Positions 56,079 to 64,000 of a DNA stretch of 64,000 bases are shown in pieces. A program made the position numbers and the translations under genes. Each line of letters starts with the position of its first letter. Position 1 is the first letter of the stretch. The notes beneath the pieces were generated by a model. It saw only the letters and a list, made by a program, of their open reading frames with translations. It did not search any database and was not told the origin of the DNA. The DNA is from Acetobacter conturbans. GTDB lineage: Bacteria; Pseudomonadota; Alphaproteobacteria; Acetobacterales; Acetobacteraceae. Where the stretch lies: contig NZ_WOSY01000010.1 of assembly GCF_011516755.1 (NCBI RefSeq), positions 62,001 to 126,000 of the forward strand, written 5' to 3'.

Positions 56079-58055
56079 TCAGAATCCGTAGCTCACTTCC
56101 CGCGAATTACTGTTCTCAAGATTGCGGTAACGCGACACGGCAAACAGCGGGAAGAACATGCGATAGCCATGATATTTGAGGTAGAAGACTTTCGGGAAAC
56201 CAACCGCGTTATAGGGCTGCTCATCCCATTCGCCCTTCTCATTCTGATGCGTCGTCAGCCACGCAATACCGCGTGCCACCGCCGGATCATCACGCCGCCC
56301 CACCGCCATCAGGCCCAGAACGGCCCATGCGGTCTGCGATGGCAGGCTCTCCTTATAGGCGCCACGGGGACCGTTCTCGTAGCTCTCGCAGCCTTCGCCC
56401 CATCCCCCATCCGGACGCTGGGTTGAACGTAGCCATTCGACGGCGCGGCCCACCATCGGCTCGTCATGCGACACGCCAGCGGCGTTCAGCGCGCAGAGAA
56501 CCGACCATGTACCGTAGATATAATTTGTGCCCCAGCGGCCGAACCACGATCCGTCTTTTTCCTGCTCCGAGCGGAGATAGGCGATTCCCCGTTCCATCAC
56601 TGGCCGGTCTTCCGCATGGCCGAGCTGCGCGAGGAAGGAGATGCATCGGGCCGTTACGTCCGCCGTCGGTGGATCGAGCAGCGCGCCGTGATCCGCGAAC
56701 GGGATATGGTTCAGCAGGTCCTTGTCGTTGTCGATATCGAACGCGCCCCAGCCGCCATTGGTGCTCTGCATGCCGATCACCCACTTGCGGGCCCGGTCAA
56801 TGGCTTCCGCATTGGCCGGATCATTCTGGCGATGCAGCAACATGCCCACGACCGCCGTATCATCCACATCGGGATAATAGTCATTGCGGTACTGGAAGGC
56901 CCATCCGCCCGGCTCAAGGTCCGGTTTGTTGATCGCCCAGTCGCCTTTGACGTCGAGAATCTGACGTTCACGCAGCCATTCGGCCGCTTTGGCCATTTTC
57001 GCTTTCGTTTTTTCCGCTTCGACGGCGTTCGGCCCGCTGGCCGCTTCCATCATCGCGTGGCCAGCAAGCCCCGTGTCCCAGATCGGGGAGACGCAGGGCT
57101 GGCAATAGACCTCGTCACCATGATCGACCAGCAGCGCGCGGACCGATTCCCATGCCGTATTGGCGCGCGGATCGCTGTCCGGCACGCCGAGGGCGCGATA
57201 CATCATGACCGTATTGGCCATCGCCGGATAAATCGCTCCCAGCCCGTCAAGGCCGTTCAGGCGGGGCTCGATGAAGTCCACCGATGCCCTGATCGCCTTC
57301 TCATGGACCTTCTTGGGGATCAGCTTCACGGCGGGGCGCAAAACCTGATCCAGAATCTTGAATGCATGTCCCCACCGTGAGCGATACGGACCACGAATCC
57401 AGTCTTTCACCTGATCCGGTGGGGTCACGAACAGTTCCTGCACATGAATCCCGCGCGGATTGACCGCAACCGGCTTCAGCGCGGCGAGAACCAGCAGTGG
57501 CGCAATCACCGTCCGCGACCAGTAGGACATGTTCCAGACGGAGAAGAATGCCGAACGGGGCAGCAGCATCAGTTCGATGGGCATCACGGGCGTGCCGTAC
57601 CAGGGAATCTCCCCGAACAGCGCCAGCTGAAAACGGGTGAAGACGTTGCTGCGTTCCGCACCGCCATGCGCCAGAATCGCCTCGCGCGCCCGTTTCATAT
57701 GGGGTGCATTGATGTCGTCGCCGAGGCATTTCAGCGCGAAATAGGCTTTTGTCGTGGCGGAGATATTGAACGCACCATCATGGTAGAGCGGCCAGCCACC
57801 ATGATCACCCTGAATACGACGAAGATACACGCCGATCTTGTCGTCCAGCGTCTGATCGATCCTGTCGAGGAAGTGCTCCAGCAGGACGAACTCGGCCGGA
57901 ATGGTCGCATCGGCTTCCAGTTCGAACACCCAGTGCCCGTCATCGTTCTGACGACCAGCCAGCGCCGCATGTGCGCGTTCAACCACCCGATCCAGTTCGC
58001 TCGTCTCCGGTCCGGCGCTCTCGACAGTGGCAGAATTCGTTACATCGTCCAGCAT
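56079..58055 (-). CDS. shc: Squalene-hopene cyclase
   Basis: 658 residues. The catalytic acid motif DVDDTA lies at 396-401, and QW-type repeats are spread over the protein (for example GDHGGWPLYHDG, STNGGWGAFDID, RPDGGWGEGCESY). It cyclises squalene to hopene and hopanol at the membrane. It lies between hpnE and hpnG on the minus strand, 81 bases after hpnE and 2 before hpnG. Confidence 0.96.
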   Translation of the reverse strand: MLDDVTNSATVESAGPETSELDRVVERAHAALAGRQNDDGHWVFELEADATIPAEFVLLEHFLDRIDQTLDDKIGVYLRRIQGDHGGWPLYHDGAFNISATTKAYFALKCLGDDINAPHMKRAREAILAHGGAERSNVFTRFQLALFGEIPWYGTPVMPIELMLLPRSAFFSVWNMSYWSRTVIAPLLVLAALKPVAVNPRGIHVQELFVTPPDQVKDWIRGPYRSRWGHAFKILDQVLRPAVKLIPKKVHEKAIRASVDFIEPRLNGLDGLGAIYPAMANTVMMYRALGVPDSDPRANTAWESVRALLVDHGDEVYCQPCVSPIWDTGLAGHAMMEAASGPNAVEAEKTKAKMAKAAEWLRERQILDVKGDWAINKPDLEPGGWAFQYRNDYYPDVDDTAVVGMLLHRQNDPANAEAIDRARKWVIGMQSTNGGWGAFDIDNDKDLLNHIPFADHGALLDPPTADVTARCISFLAQLGHAEDRPVMERGIAYLRSEQEKDGSWFGRWGTNYIYGTWSVLCALNAAGVSHDEPMVGRAVEWLRSTQRPDGGWGEGCESYENGPRGAYKESLPSQTAWAVLGLMAVGRRDDPAVARGIAWLTTHQNEKGEWDEQPYNAVGFPKVFYLKYHGYRMFFPLFAVSRYRNLENSNSREVSYGF

Positions 58056-58136
58056 GGCCTGCAGTCATTCCCCCGAAAAACGGTTTATTCCAGTATGTCC
58101 GTAGCGGCAGGACGCCGTCCTGTCATCAGTCTGTCA

Positions 58137-59441
58137 TCAACCGGGCACAGAACCGCGCAGACCAAGAGCCCGTGCGGCCGCGACACCAGATCGTATCGAT
58201 CCATCAATGGTGGCGGGCAAACCCGTCGCCGTCCAGTCACCCGCCAATGCAAGATTGGAAAGGCCGGTCCGCGCGGGGGGACGCCGTTTGAGCTGAGCCG
58301 GTGTGGCGGCGAATGTCGCACGCTTTTCCCAGACGAGGCGCTGCAGGGGCGGTTCCGGGGGAAGCGGCGCATCCAGCAGTCCATCCAGTGCCTTCCGCAC
58401 TTCGCCCCAGATCTGACGCCCGAGTTCTTCCGGGTCACGGGCCGCATATCTGTTAGCAGCACTTACCGTCACGGAAACGATGTCGTTCTTGAGAAACACC
58501 CATTCCGTCACTGCGCCGACAACACCAAGGAAACGGGTCTTCGCAAAAGACCCGAGCGGCATGGGTGCCCGCGCAAGGCGGAAATGGGCGTTGAAAATGC
58601 TCTCGAACTCATCGGGAACGACAAGATCCGGCAGCGCATCCTTCAGCAGACCGGCAGCCACCGGCGCGGTCACCGCGAGAATGACCGCATCATCCTCGCC
58701 AACCGCAATCCGCTCATCGGGAAACACCAGAGCCGTCACGCGCCCGGCCTGCGTCTCGATCCCCGTGACACGACGCCCGGTGCGGACTTCGCCGTGGAGG
58801 ACCGCAAGATGTGCCAGCGCCGGATCGACCAGACTTTCCGACAGGCCAACTTTGGGAAAACGCGGCAGGCAGGCCCGTCCCCCTTTTGCCAGCGATTCAT
58901 TCACGACATGTCCGAGCAGCGCGGCGCTCGCCACATCGCTCGGCGTGTTCAGCGCTGAGATTGAGAACGGATCAAGCAGACGTCGCGAGAACTCGCCCGG
59001 CAGCAACCGCTCCGACACGACCTGCGTCGGGCTGGCGTCGATCAGCCGTTTCAAGCTCAGCAGTTCACCGAGTCTCATGCCCGGCACCCGGCGCGTCGCA
59101 CTGAACACCCACCACGGAATCCGCCCCATCGAAAGATCGAGCGTCCAGTGGCAGGGTTTTTCCAGATCCACGAATGGGAAAATCGGCTGATCCGGGCCTT
59201 GCAGCGTGTCCAGCGCGCCGATCAGGCCGAGATAGCGAAAGACTGCGTCGTTCGCCGTCAGCAGCAGATGGTTGCCGTTATCGATCCTGCAACCAAGCTT
59301 CCGGTCTTCGTAGGAGCGGGCACGCCCCCCACAGGCCGGTCCGGCCTCGTGCACGATGACATGCTGGCCGCTGCCCGCGATTTCCACGGCTGCCGAAAGA
59401 CCCGACAGACCACCTCCGACAATATGAACCCGCCGCGCCAT
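58137..59441 (-). CDS. hpnE: Hydroxysqualene dehydroxylase HpnE
   Basis: 434 residues. The FAD-binding VHIVGGGLSGLSAAVEIAG opens the protein and GGRARSYED follows, as in amine-oxidase-type flavoproteins. The C-terminus holds LALAGDWTATGLPATIDG. HpnE reduces hydroxysqualene to squalene. It follows hpnD by 4 bases. Confidence 0.93.
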   Translation of the reverse strand: MARRVHIVGGGLSGLSAAVEIAGSGQHVIVHEAGPACGGRARSYEDRKLGCRIDNGNHLLLTANDAVFRYLGLIGALDTLQGPDQPIFPFVDLEKPCHWTLDLSMGRIPWWVFSATRRVPGMRLGELLSLKRLIDASPTQVVSERLLPGEFSRRLLDPFSISALNTPSDVASAALLGHVVNESLAKGGRACLPRFPKVGLSESLVDPALAHLAVLHGEVRTGRRVTGIETQAGRVTALVFPDERIAVGEDDAVILAVTAPVAAGLLKDALPDLVVPDEFESIFNAHFRLARAPMPLGSFAKTRFLGVVGAVTEWVFLKNDIVSVTVSAANRYAARDPEELGRQIWGEVRKALDGLLDAPLPPEPPLQRLVWEKRATFAATPAQLKRRPPARTGLSNLALAGDWTATGLPATIDGSIRSGVAAARALGLRGSVPG

Positions 59442-59445
59442 TCAA

Positions 59446-60348
59446 TCAGGCCGCGAATGCCTGAAGGACACCAACCGCCTTGCGGATCGGAGACACGGGC
59501 GCTTCCGTCCGGACATGATCCCAGCCGCGACGCTCCAGCGCGTTCAGGATGGCGAGGTAGCAGCCGCCCATCATCCGCGCCGGCATCATCGCCTTCCGGT
59601 CGCACTTCTTCATGTCCTTGAATGCCTGACGGAAATGATCGCGGGCGCGGGCGGCCAGCACCCTCATCACACCAGCCAGCCCCGGAGCAGCCACCGCCTT
59701 CTGCGGGTCCGCCGGAACGTCGAAACGTGCCAGCAATTCCTTCGGCAGGTAGAGACGCCCGATCCGCGCATCCTCGGCGACATCACGCAGGATATTGGTC
59801 AACTGGAGAGCGCGGCCGAGGTGATAGGCCACGCGCCCGGCATGCTCTGAACTGTCGCCAAACACATGCACCGACATACGACCGACGGCGGAGGCGACAC
59901 GGTCACAGTAAAGGTCGAGCGTTTCCTCGTCTGGCGCGACAATGGGACCATCGGCATCCATCGCCATACCGTCGATCACTGCATCGAAATCCTTCTGATG
60001 CAGCGAGAAAAACCTGATGGAGGCGTGCAGGACGCGATCCAGCGCATCCTCGGTCTTGTCGTCATAAAGACGGGCAATGCGTTCGCGCCATTCCTGAAGC
60101 CGCGCGAGCCGGTCCTTTGTATGCTCCGCCCCGCGCAATGCCGGGGAATCCCCGTCGGCGATATCATCCACCACACGACAGAAGGCGTAGATCGCATACA
60201 TGCCATAACGGCGATAAGGGGGGAGGATTCGCATGCCTGCGGCGAACGACGTTCCCGCCTGCTTTACGATCGCCTCGACCCGCGCCAGATCGACAGGGTC
60301 GCAGCCGAGTGGCGTCGGTTCGTCCTGCGTTCCATAAATATCAGTCAT
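59446..60348 (-). CDS. hpnD: Presqualene diphosphate synthase HpnD
   Basis: 300 residues of the squalene/phytoene synthase fold. The two Asp-rich motifs are FCRVVDDIADGD near residue 60 and NILRDVAEDA near 190. It joins two farnesyl diphosphates to presqualene diphosphate. It follows hpnC by 47 bases. Confidence 0.93.
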   Translation of the reverse strand: MTDIYGTQDEPTPLGCDPVDLARVEAIVKQAGTSFAAGMRILPPYRRYGMYAIYAFCRVVDDIADGDSPALRGAEHTKDRLARLQEWRERIARLYDDKTEDALDRVLHASIRFFSLHQKDFDAVIDGMAMDADGPIVAPDEETLDLYCDRVASAVGRMSVHVFGDSSEHAGRVAYHLGRALQLTNILRDVAEDARIGRLYLPKELLARFDVPADPQKAVAAPGLAGVMRVLAARARDHFRQAFKDMKKCDRKAMMPARMMGGCYLAILNALERRGWDHVRTEAPVSPIRKAVGVLQAFAA

Positions 60349-60395
60349 GGCATCTTCTCCCGGACGGCTGAGCCGCCTCTTTCCCGCAAGCCATA

Positions 60396-61334
60396 TCAGT
60401 TCGTCCAGGCCTTCAGTGCGGCCAGCCCCGCACGCCCGAAATCACCTCTGGTCAGCGCAACTCGTTCGGCCAGCGGATCGCCCGTGCGCAGACGCGCCGC
60501 CAGCCGATGCGCCAGCCGCACGACCGCGCCGCAATACATCCGCATCCGGCGATCGCGCACCTGATGCAGCAGCCCAAGGGATGCCGCATTCAACTGGTCC
60601 GCCTCATCCAGCATCCTGTCGAAAACACGACGCAGGGCAGGCGTGGTCACATCGCCGCGCACAGCGTCTACCGTCAGACCCTCCGCCGACAAAAGGTCTT
60701 CCGGCACATAGCACCGCCCCAGCTTGCGAAGGTCGGCCTTGCAGTCCTGAAGATGATTCAGGATCTGGAGCGAGGTGCACAGCGCGTCCGAGGCGGGAAA
60801 GGTGCGCTCGCTCTCGCCATGCAGACCGAGCAGGAACCGCCCGACCGGACTGGCGGAATAACGGCAGTAGCGATCCAGTTCGGCCTGCGTCGCGTACCGC
60901 GCTTTCACCGCATCCTCGCGGAACGCCACCAGAAGGTCGGTCGCCACCGTGAACGGAAGTCCCGTCCGCAGCACCATCTCACGCACGCGCGCCGCCGACC
61001 GGGCATCCTTGCGATCCGGGGCCTGCGCCTGTCCGTGAACGATAGCGTCCATCGCGTCGAGCCGGGCCACCTTCTCTTCGGGACTCAGCACGTCGCTGTC
61101 CGCCACGTCATCGCTGAAACGGGCAAAATCGTAATAGGCGTGAACGTGGTCACGCATTTCCCGCGCGAAGAGCACCGAGGCGACAGGGAAATTTTCGTCC
61201 GTCTGACCTTTCCCCGATGAGACGTCGGGGGCGCGCCACGGGTCGATCCCGTCACGGGCAACCGTGGCCCGAGCGTCCTCGACCGACGGTGACTCAGGCT
61301 CCGCACGGAGGGGTGATAAAGAATCCGGAAACAT
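60396..61334 (-). CDS. hpnC: Hydroxysqualene synthase HpnC
   Basis: 312 residues of the squalene/phytoene synthase fold, with the first motif in ARFSDDVADSD and a diverged second motif, NHLQDCKADL. HpnC turns presqualene diphosphate into hydroxysqualene. The N-terminal 40 residues are variable. The gene start lies 154 bases from the oppositely directed Nudix pseudogene, so a promoter for hpnCDEFG may lie in that gap. Confidence 0.92.
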   Translation of the reverse strand: MFPDSLSPLRAEPESPSVEDARATVARDGIDPWRAPDVSSGKGQTDENFPVASVLFAREMRDHVHAYYDFARFSDDVADSDVLSPEEKVARLDAMDAIVHGQAQAPDRKDARSAARVREMVLRTGLPFTVATDLLVAFREDAVKARYATQAELDRYCRYSASPVGRFLLGLHGESERTFPASDALCTSLQILNHLQDCKADLRKLGRCYVPEDLLSAEGLTVDAVRGDVTTPALRRVFDRMLDEADQLNAASLGLLHQVRDRRMRMYCGAVVRLAHRLAARLRTGDPLAERVALTRGDFGRAGLAALKAWTN

Positions 61335-61488
61335 GGCGCGGTGGTTTACACGCTCCCGACGTCAATGCCTACACTTGGTGTTCCCTTCCAGCCGGAGATC
61401 GTCCCTGTGTTGCTCTTCTTCACCGAAGGGCACCCGTACTGCCCCGGAGCGCTTTCAGCAGTATGCATCGTCAGGCAGAACGGCCTTC

Positions 61489-61890
61489 ATGACCCAGACA
61501 CCTCTCCTCGCCTTGGATGCGGTGCCGCTATTTTCCAACATGACCGGTTGCTGCTGGTGCGCAGGAAGCAGATGCCTGAAGCGAAGCACTGGGGATTGCC
61601 GGGTGGCAAGGTCGATCCTTTCGAGAAAGTCGCCGCTACTGTCGCCCGTGAGATCGAGGAGGAACTGGGGCTGCGGATCACGCCCCGCACGCTGCTATGC
61701 GTGGTGGACCAGATCGACCGCAGCGCCGGGACCCACTGGGTCGTGCCTGTCTTTCTGGTCACGACATTCGCGAACCGGATGCGCTCAGCGAGATGGAATG
61801 GTTTGCCCTGACCTATCTGCCGGAGCCACTTACGGAGGCCACAAGGCAGAGGCGATTGCGGCCCTCTCCGAAGGCAGCAGCGCCCCCTGA
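61489..61890 (+). pseudogene. Frame-broken Nudix hydrolase
   Basis: The homology passes through all three plus-strand frames. An ATG at 61489 opens MTQTP; the next frame reads SPRLGCGAAIFQHDRLLLVRR and a perfect Nudix box (GGKVDPFEKV then AREIEEELGL); near 61773 it moves to EPDALSEMEWFALTYLPEPL; near 61845 it returns to the first frame, ending AIAALSEGSSAP. Each change is a -1 shift, as if three single bases had been lost. Restoring them would give a normal protein of about 134 residues. It is on the opposite strand to the hpn genes. Confidence 0.7.
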
Positions 61891-61951
61891 AGTCAGTCCC
61901 TGCGCCTTGTTATGCAGGCGCGACAAGCCTGTTCGCAGGGCGTGGACCTAA

Positions 61952-63103
61952 TCAGCCCGCGTGCGTCGGCTCGGTGTAGGCGCGGTTTTTCCACCGCACA
62001 CCGCGTCCGCGATGGTGATCGACAGCCGAACCGATCGTCGCCGCCGTGTAGAACACGGCCACTGCGGGCAGCAGGACCGCCCAGAGGGGCGACATGCGGA
62101 AACGGCGCAACGTCGGCAGAAAGGACGCCATCGACGCCACCCAGGCCAGCGCACCGAGCTTGCGGGCCGTTCCCTTGCCGAACAGCGCCAGCATCACCGG
62201 CAGAATCCACACCAGAATCATGCCCAGCACCGTGCCGACCAGCATCAGCGGCGAGTAGCGCAACTGCACATAGGCCGTCCGGGCGATCATCTGCCAGATG
62301 TCACGGGGATGCGGATAAGGACGGATGGAGCGGGCCAGACAGGAATGGCCGAGATAGATCCGGCCACCCGAGCGTTTGACGTGCGTGGCCAGCGTGCAGT
62401 CGTCGATCAGCGCACCACGCAGGGCAGAAATACCACCAATGCGGAACAAGGCCGAACGACGGATGAGAATCGTGCCGCCAGCCGCCGCCGCAGTCCGGCT
62501 CTTCGGATCGGCGACGCGCGCGAAGGGATAAAGCAGCGCGAAGAAGAACACGAACGCGGGCACGAGCGCCTTCTCGGCAGCAGTGACGCAGCTCAGTTCC
62601 ACCATCTCCGACACCATATCGAGGCCTTCCCGCTCGGCCTTCTCGACCAGCGTGGCGACATGCGCCGGATCGTGTTCGATGTCGGCGTCGGTGAAGAGGA
62701 CATAACCGTCTTCGCCCGGACGGTCGGCAAAAGCGCGGGTCACACCTTGCTGCACCGCCCAGAGTTTTCCGCTCCACCCGTCGGGTCGCGGCCTGCCCTC
62801 CACAACGGTCAGGCGCCCGTCCGGATCAGCGAGCGATCGGGCCAGAGCGCCGGTACCGTCCTCGCTGCGGTCGTCCGTCAGGACTATCCTGTACTCTCCA
62901 GCATAATTCTGCGCCAGAAGCGAAGACAGGGACGAGCGGATCGATTCCGCTTCGTTACGGGCAGGCACCACGACAGTAACCGAAGGGGCGCTGTCTTTCG
63001 GGGAGGCGCGTTTCAGGACCGGTCCGCCCTGCCAGAATCGCCCATGGAATCCCAGCAAAGCCACCCACACCAAAGTCGACAGACCCGCAAGAAAAACCAT
63101 CAT
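61952..63103 (-). CDS. hpnB: Hopanoid-associated glycosyltransferase HpnB
   Basis: 383 residues. An N-terminal membrane segment is followed by a GT2 domain (SVTVVVPARNEAESI, DGYVLFTDADIEHDP) and three or so C-terminal membrane segments. HpnB belongs to the hopanoid cluster in many bacteria. The exact sugar-transfer step has not been settled as far as I know. It lies 11 bases downstream of hpnA. Confidence 0.92.
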   Translation of the reverse strand: MMVFLAGLSTLVWVALLGFHGRFWQGGPVLKRASPKDSAPSVTVVVPARNEAESIRSSLSSLLAQNYAGEYRIVLTDDRSEDGTGALARSLADPDGRLTVVEGRPRPDGWSGKLWAVQQGVTRAFADRPGEDGYVLFTDADIEHDPAHVATLVEKAEREGLDMVSEMVELSCVTAAEKALVPAFVFFFALLYPFARVADPKSRTAAAAGGTILIRRSALFRIGGISALRGALIDDCTLATHVKRSGGRIYLGHSCLARSIRPYPHPRDIWQMIARTAYVQLRYSPLMLVGTVLGMILVWILPVMLALFGKGTARKLGALAWVASMASFLPTLRRFRMSPLWAVLLPAVAVFYTAATIGSAVDHHRGRGVRWKNRAYTEPTHAG

Positions 63104-63114
63104 CCCCGCCCGTC

Positions 63115-64000
63115 TTATTTCAGCATGCCGGCCAGACGGAACCAGTCGATGGCATCCCGAACCGCTTCACTCGCCGGGCGTGGGCTGTAACCCAGTTCCC
63201 GGATTGCCTTCTCTGACGAGAAGAACATCTTCTTCTTCGACATCGCCAGCATTTCACGCGTCACACGCGGTTCAATGCCAAACTTTCGGGACAGCCATTC
63301 CGAGACCACCGCGACGGGCCAGATAACTTCCTGCGGCAGACGGACCTTCGGAGGCGCCACGCCCGCGATGTCGGACACCATCCGAAAGAGATCCCCAAGG
63401 AAGTAATTCTGGCCGCCCAGAATATATTTCTCACCCACGGTGCCGCGCTCCAGCGCCAGCACGTGCCCCTCGGCGACGTCATCGACATGCACGATGTTCA
63501 CACCTGTATCGACATAGGCGGGCATCTTCCCCGCCGCGCAATCGAGAATCATCTGTCCCGTCGGGGTCGGTTTGATATCGCGCGGGCCGACCGGCGTGGA
63601 CGGATTGACGATAACGGCCTGCAACCCGTTATCGCGCACGAGTCGAAGGACTTCCTGTTCGGCGCGGTATTTCGACTTCTTGTAAACACCGATGACCGAG
63701 TGCTCGTTGACGGGCGTTTCCTCGTCCGAAATCGTGCCATCGCCGATCAGGCCGAGCGCCGCGACGGAAGAGCAATAGACGATACGCTCCACACCGGCGG
63801 CCTGAGCGGCCAGCATCAGAAGGCGCGTCCCTTCGACGTTCGCGGCCATCATCGGCGCGGGGTCAGGCACCCACAGGCGATAGTCGGCAGCCACGTGAAA
63901 GACGTACCGGCATCCTTCGACCGCCTTCGCAAAGCTTGCCGGAGACGAAAGATCACCCTCGACGAGTTCGGCGGGAATGTCGGCGATATTGCGACGGTCG
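63115..64000 (-). CDS. hpnA: Hopanoid-associated NAD-dependent epimerase/reductase HpnA, N-terminus outside the window
   Basis: The frame is open to the right edge; about 295 residues are present and the N-terminal Rossmann motif is missing. Visible parts include VEGDLSSPASFAKAVEGC, YVFHVAADYRLWVPDP, the YxxxK pair in YKKSKYRAE and NPSTPVGPRDIKPTPTG, all typical of HpnA in the extended SDR family. It leads the minus-strand hpn genes seen here. Confidence 0.93.
   Translation of the reverse strand, partial: DRRNIADIPAELVEGDLSSPASFAKAVEGCRYVFHVAADYRLWVPDPAPMMAANVEGTRLLMLAAQAAGVERIVYCSSVAALGLIGDGTISDEETPVNEHSVIGVYKKSKYRAEQEVLRLVRDNGLQAVIVNPSTPVGPRDIKPTPTGQMILDCAAGKMPAYVDTGVNIVHVDDVAEGHVLALERGTVGEKYILGGQNYFLGDLFRMVSDIAGVAPPKVRLPQEVIWPVAVVSEWLSRKFGIEPRVTREMLAMSKKKMFFSSEKAIRELGYSPRPASEAVRDAIDWFRLAGMLK

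Overview
The window is GC-rich, densely coded DNA from the chromosome of an alphaproteobacterium, most likely an acetic acid bacterium (Acetobacteraceae). The main pointers are a transaldolase/glucose-6-phosphate isomerase fusion inside a pentose-phosphate operon (tkt, tal-pgi, gnd, HAD, pgl, rpiA, gntK), a complete hydroxysqualene-route hopanoid operon, an NDUFA12-type complex I accessory subunit and a Hint-domain surface protein. I cannot name the species from sequence alone. I see no rRNA, tRNA, CRISPR array, prophage or intact insertion sequence.

Layout. 1-2189: a partial minus-strand gene for a repeat-rich protein with a Hint domain. 2.4-9.0 kb: a small exported protein, an ammonium transporter, glutathione reductase, ferredoxin-NADP reductase and a beta-propeller protein, all minus strand. 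9.1-13.4 kb: tsaD divergent from hemC-hemD and a methyltransferase. 13.5-22.5 kb: the pentose-phosphate operon, minus strand. 22.7-25.8 kb: purD divergent from xseA and a small membrane protein. 25.9-41.0 kb: an accessory metabolic island. 41.9-45.3 kb: a FAH-family hydrolase and clpB, the latter behind a heat-shock-type promoter. 45.5-50.6 kb: a DUF1328 protein, dsbB, otsA-otsB, and a cluster holding a DUF2155 protein, mlaD and an NDUFA12 protein. 50.8-55.2 kb: a protein carrying only the TSCPD tail of class II ribonucleotide reductase, then a large two-domain glycosyltransferase. 55.4-64.0 kb: hpnG, shc, hpnE, hpnD, hpnC, hpnB and hpnA (cut by the window edge), with a frame-broken Nudix gene between hpnC and hpnB.

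The 25.9-41.0 kb island is the most unusual part. A minus-strand pxpB-pxpC-pxpA set (5-oxoprolinase family), followed by two transporters, faces a plus-strand SDR-accB-accC-accB-like operon. The last gene of that operon is a biotin-carrier homologue without any lysine where biotin should be attached. Next come an aspartate aminotransferase, an aspartate ammonia-lyase, a Nac-like LysR regulator and a TonB-dependent receptor. The three divergent promoter regions each contain one copy of TCATAA-N8-TAT, which contains the ATA-N9-TAT core known for Nac. I infer one nitrogen-responsive regulon built around amino-acid or amide catabolism, possibly including a split urea-carboxylase-like enzyme. This is a hypothesis from gene content and motifs, not a demonstrated system.
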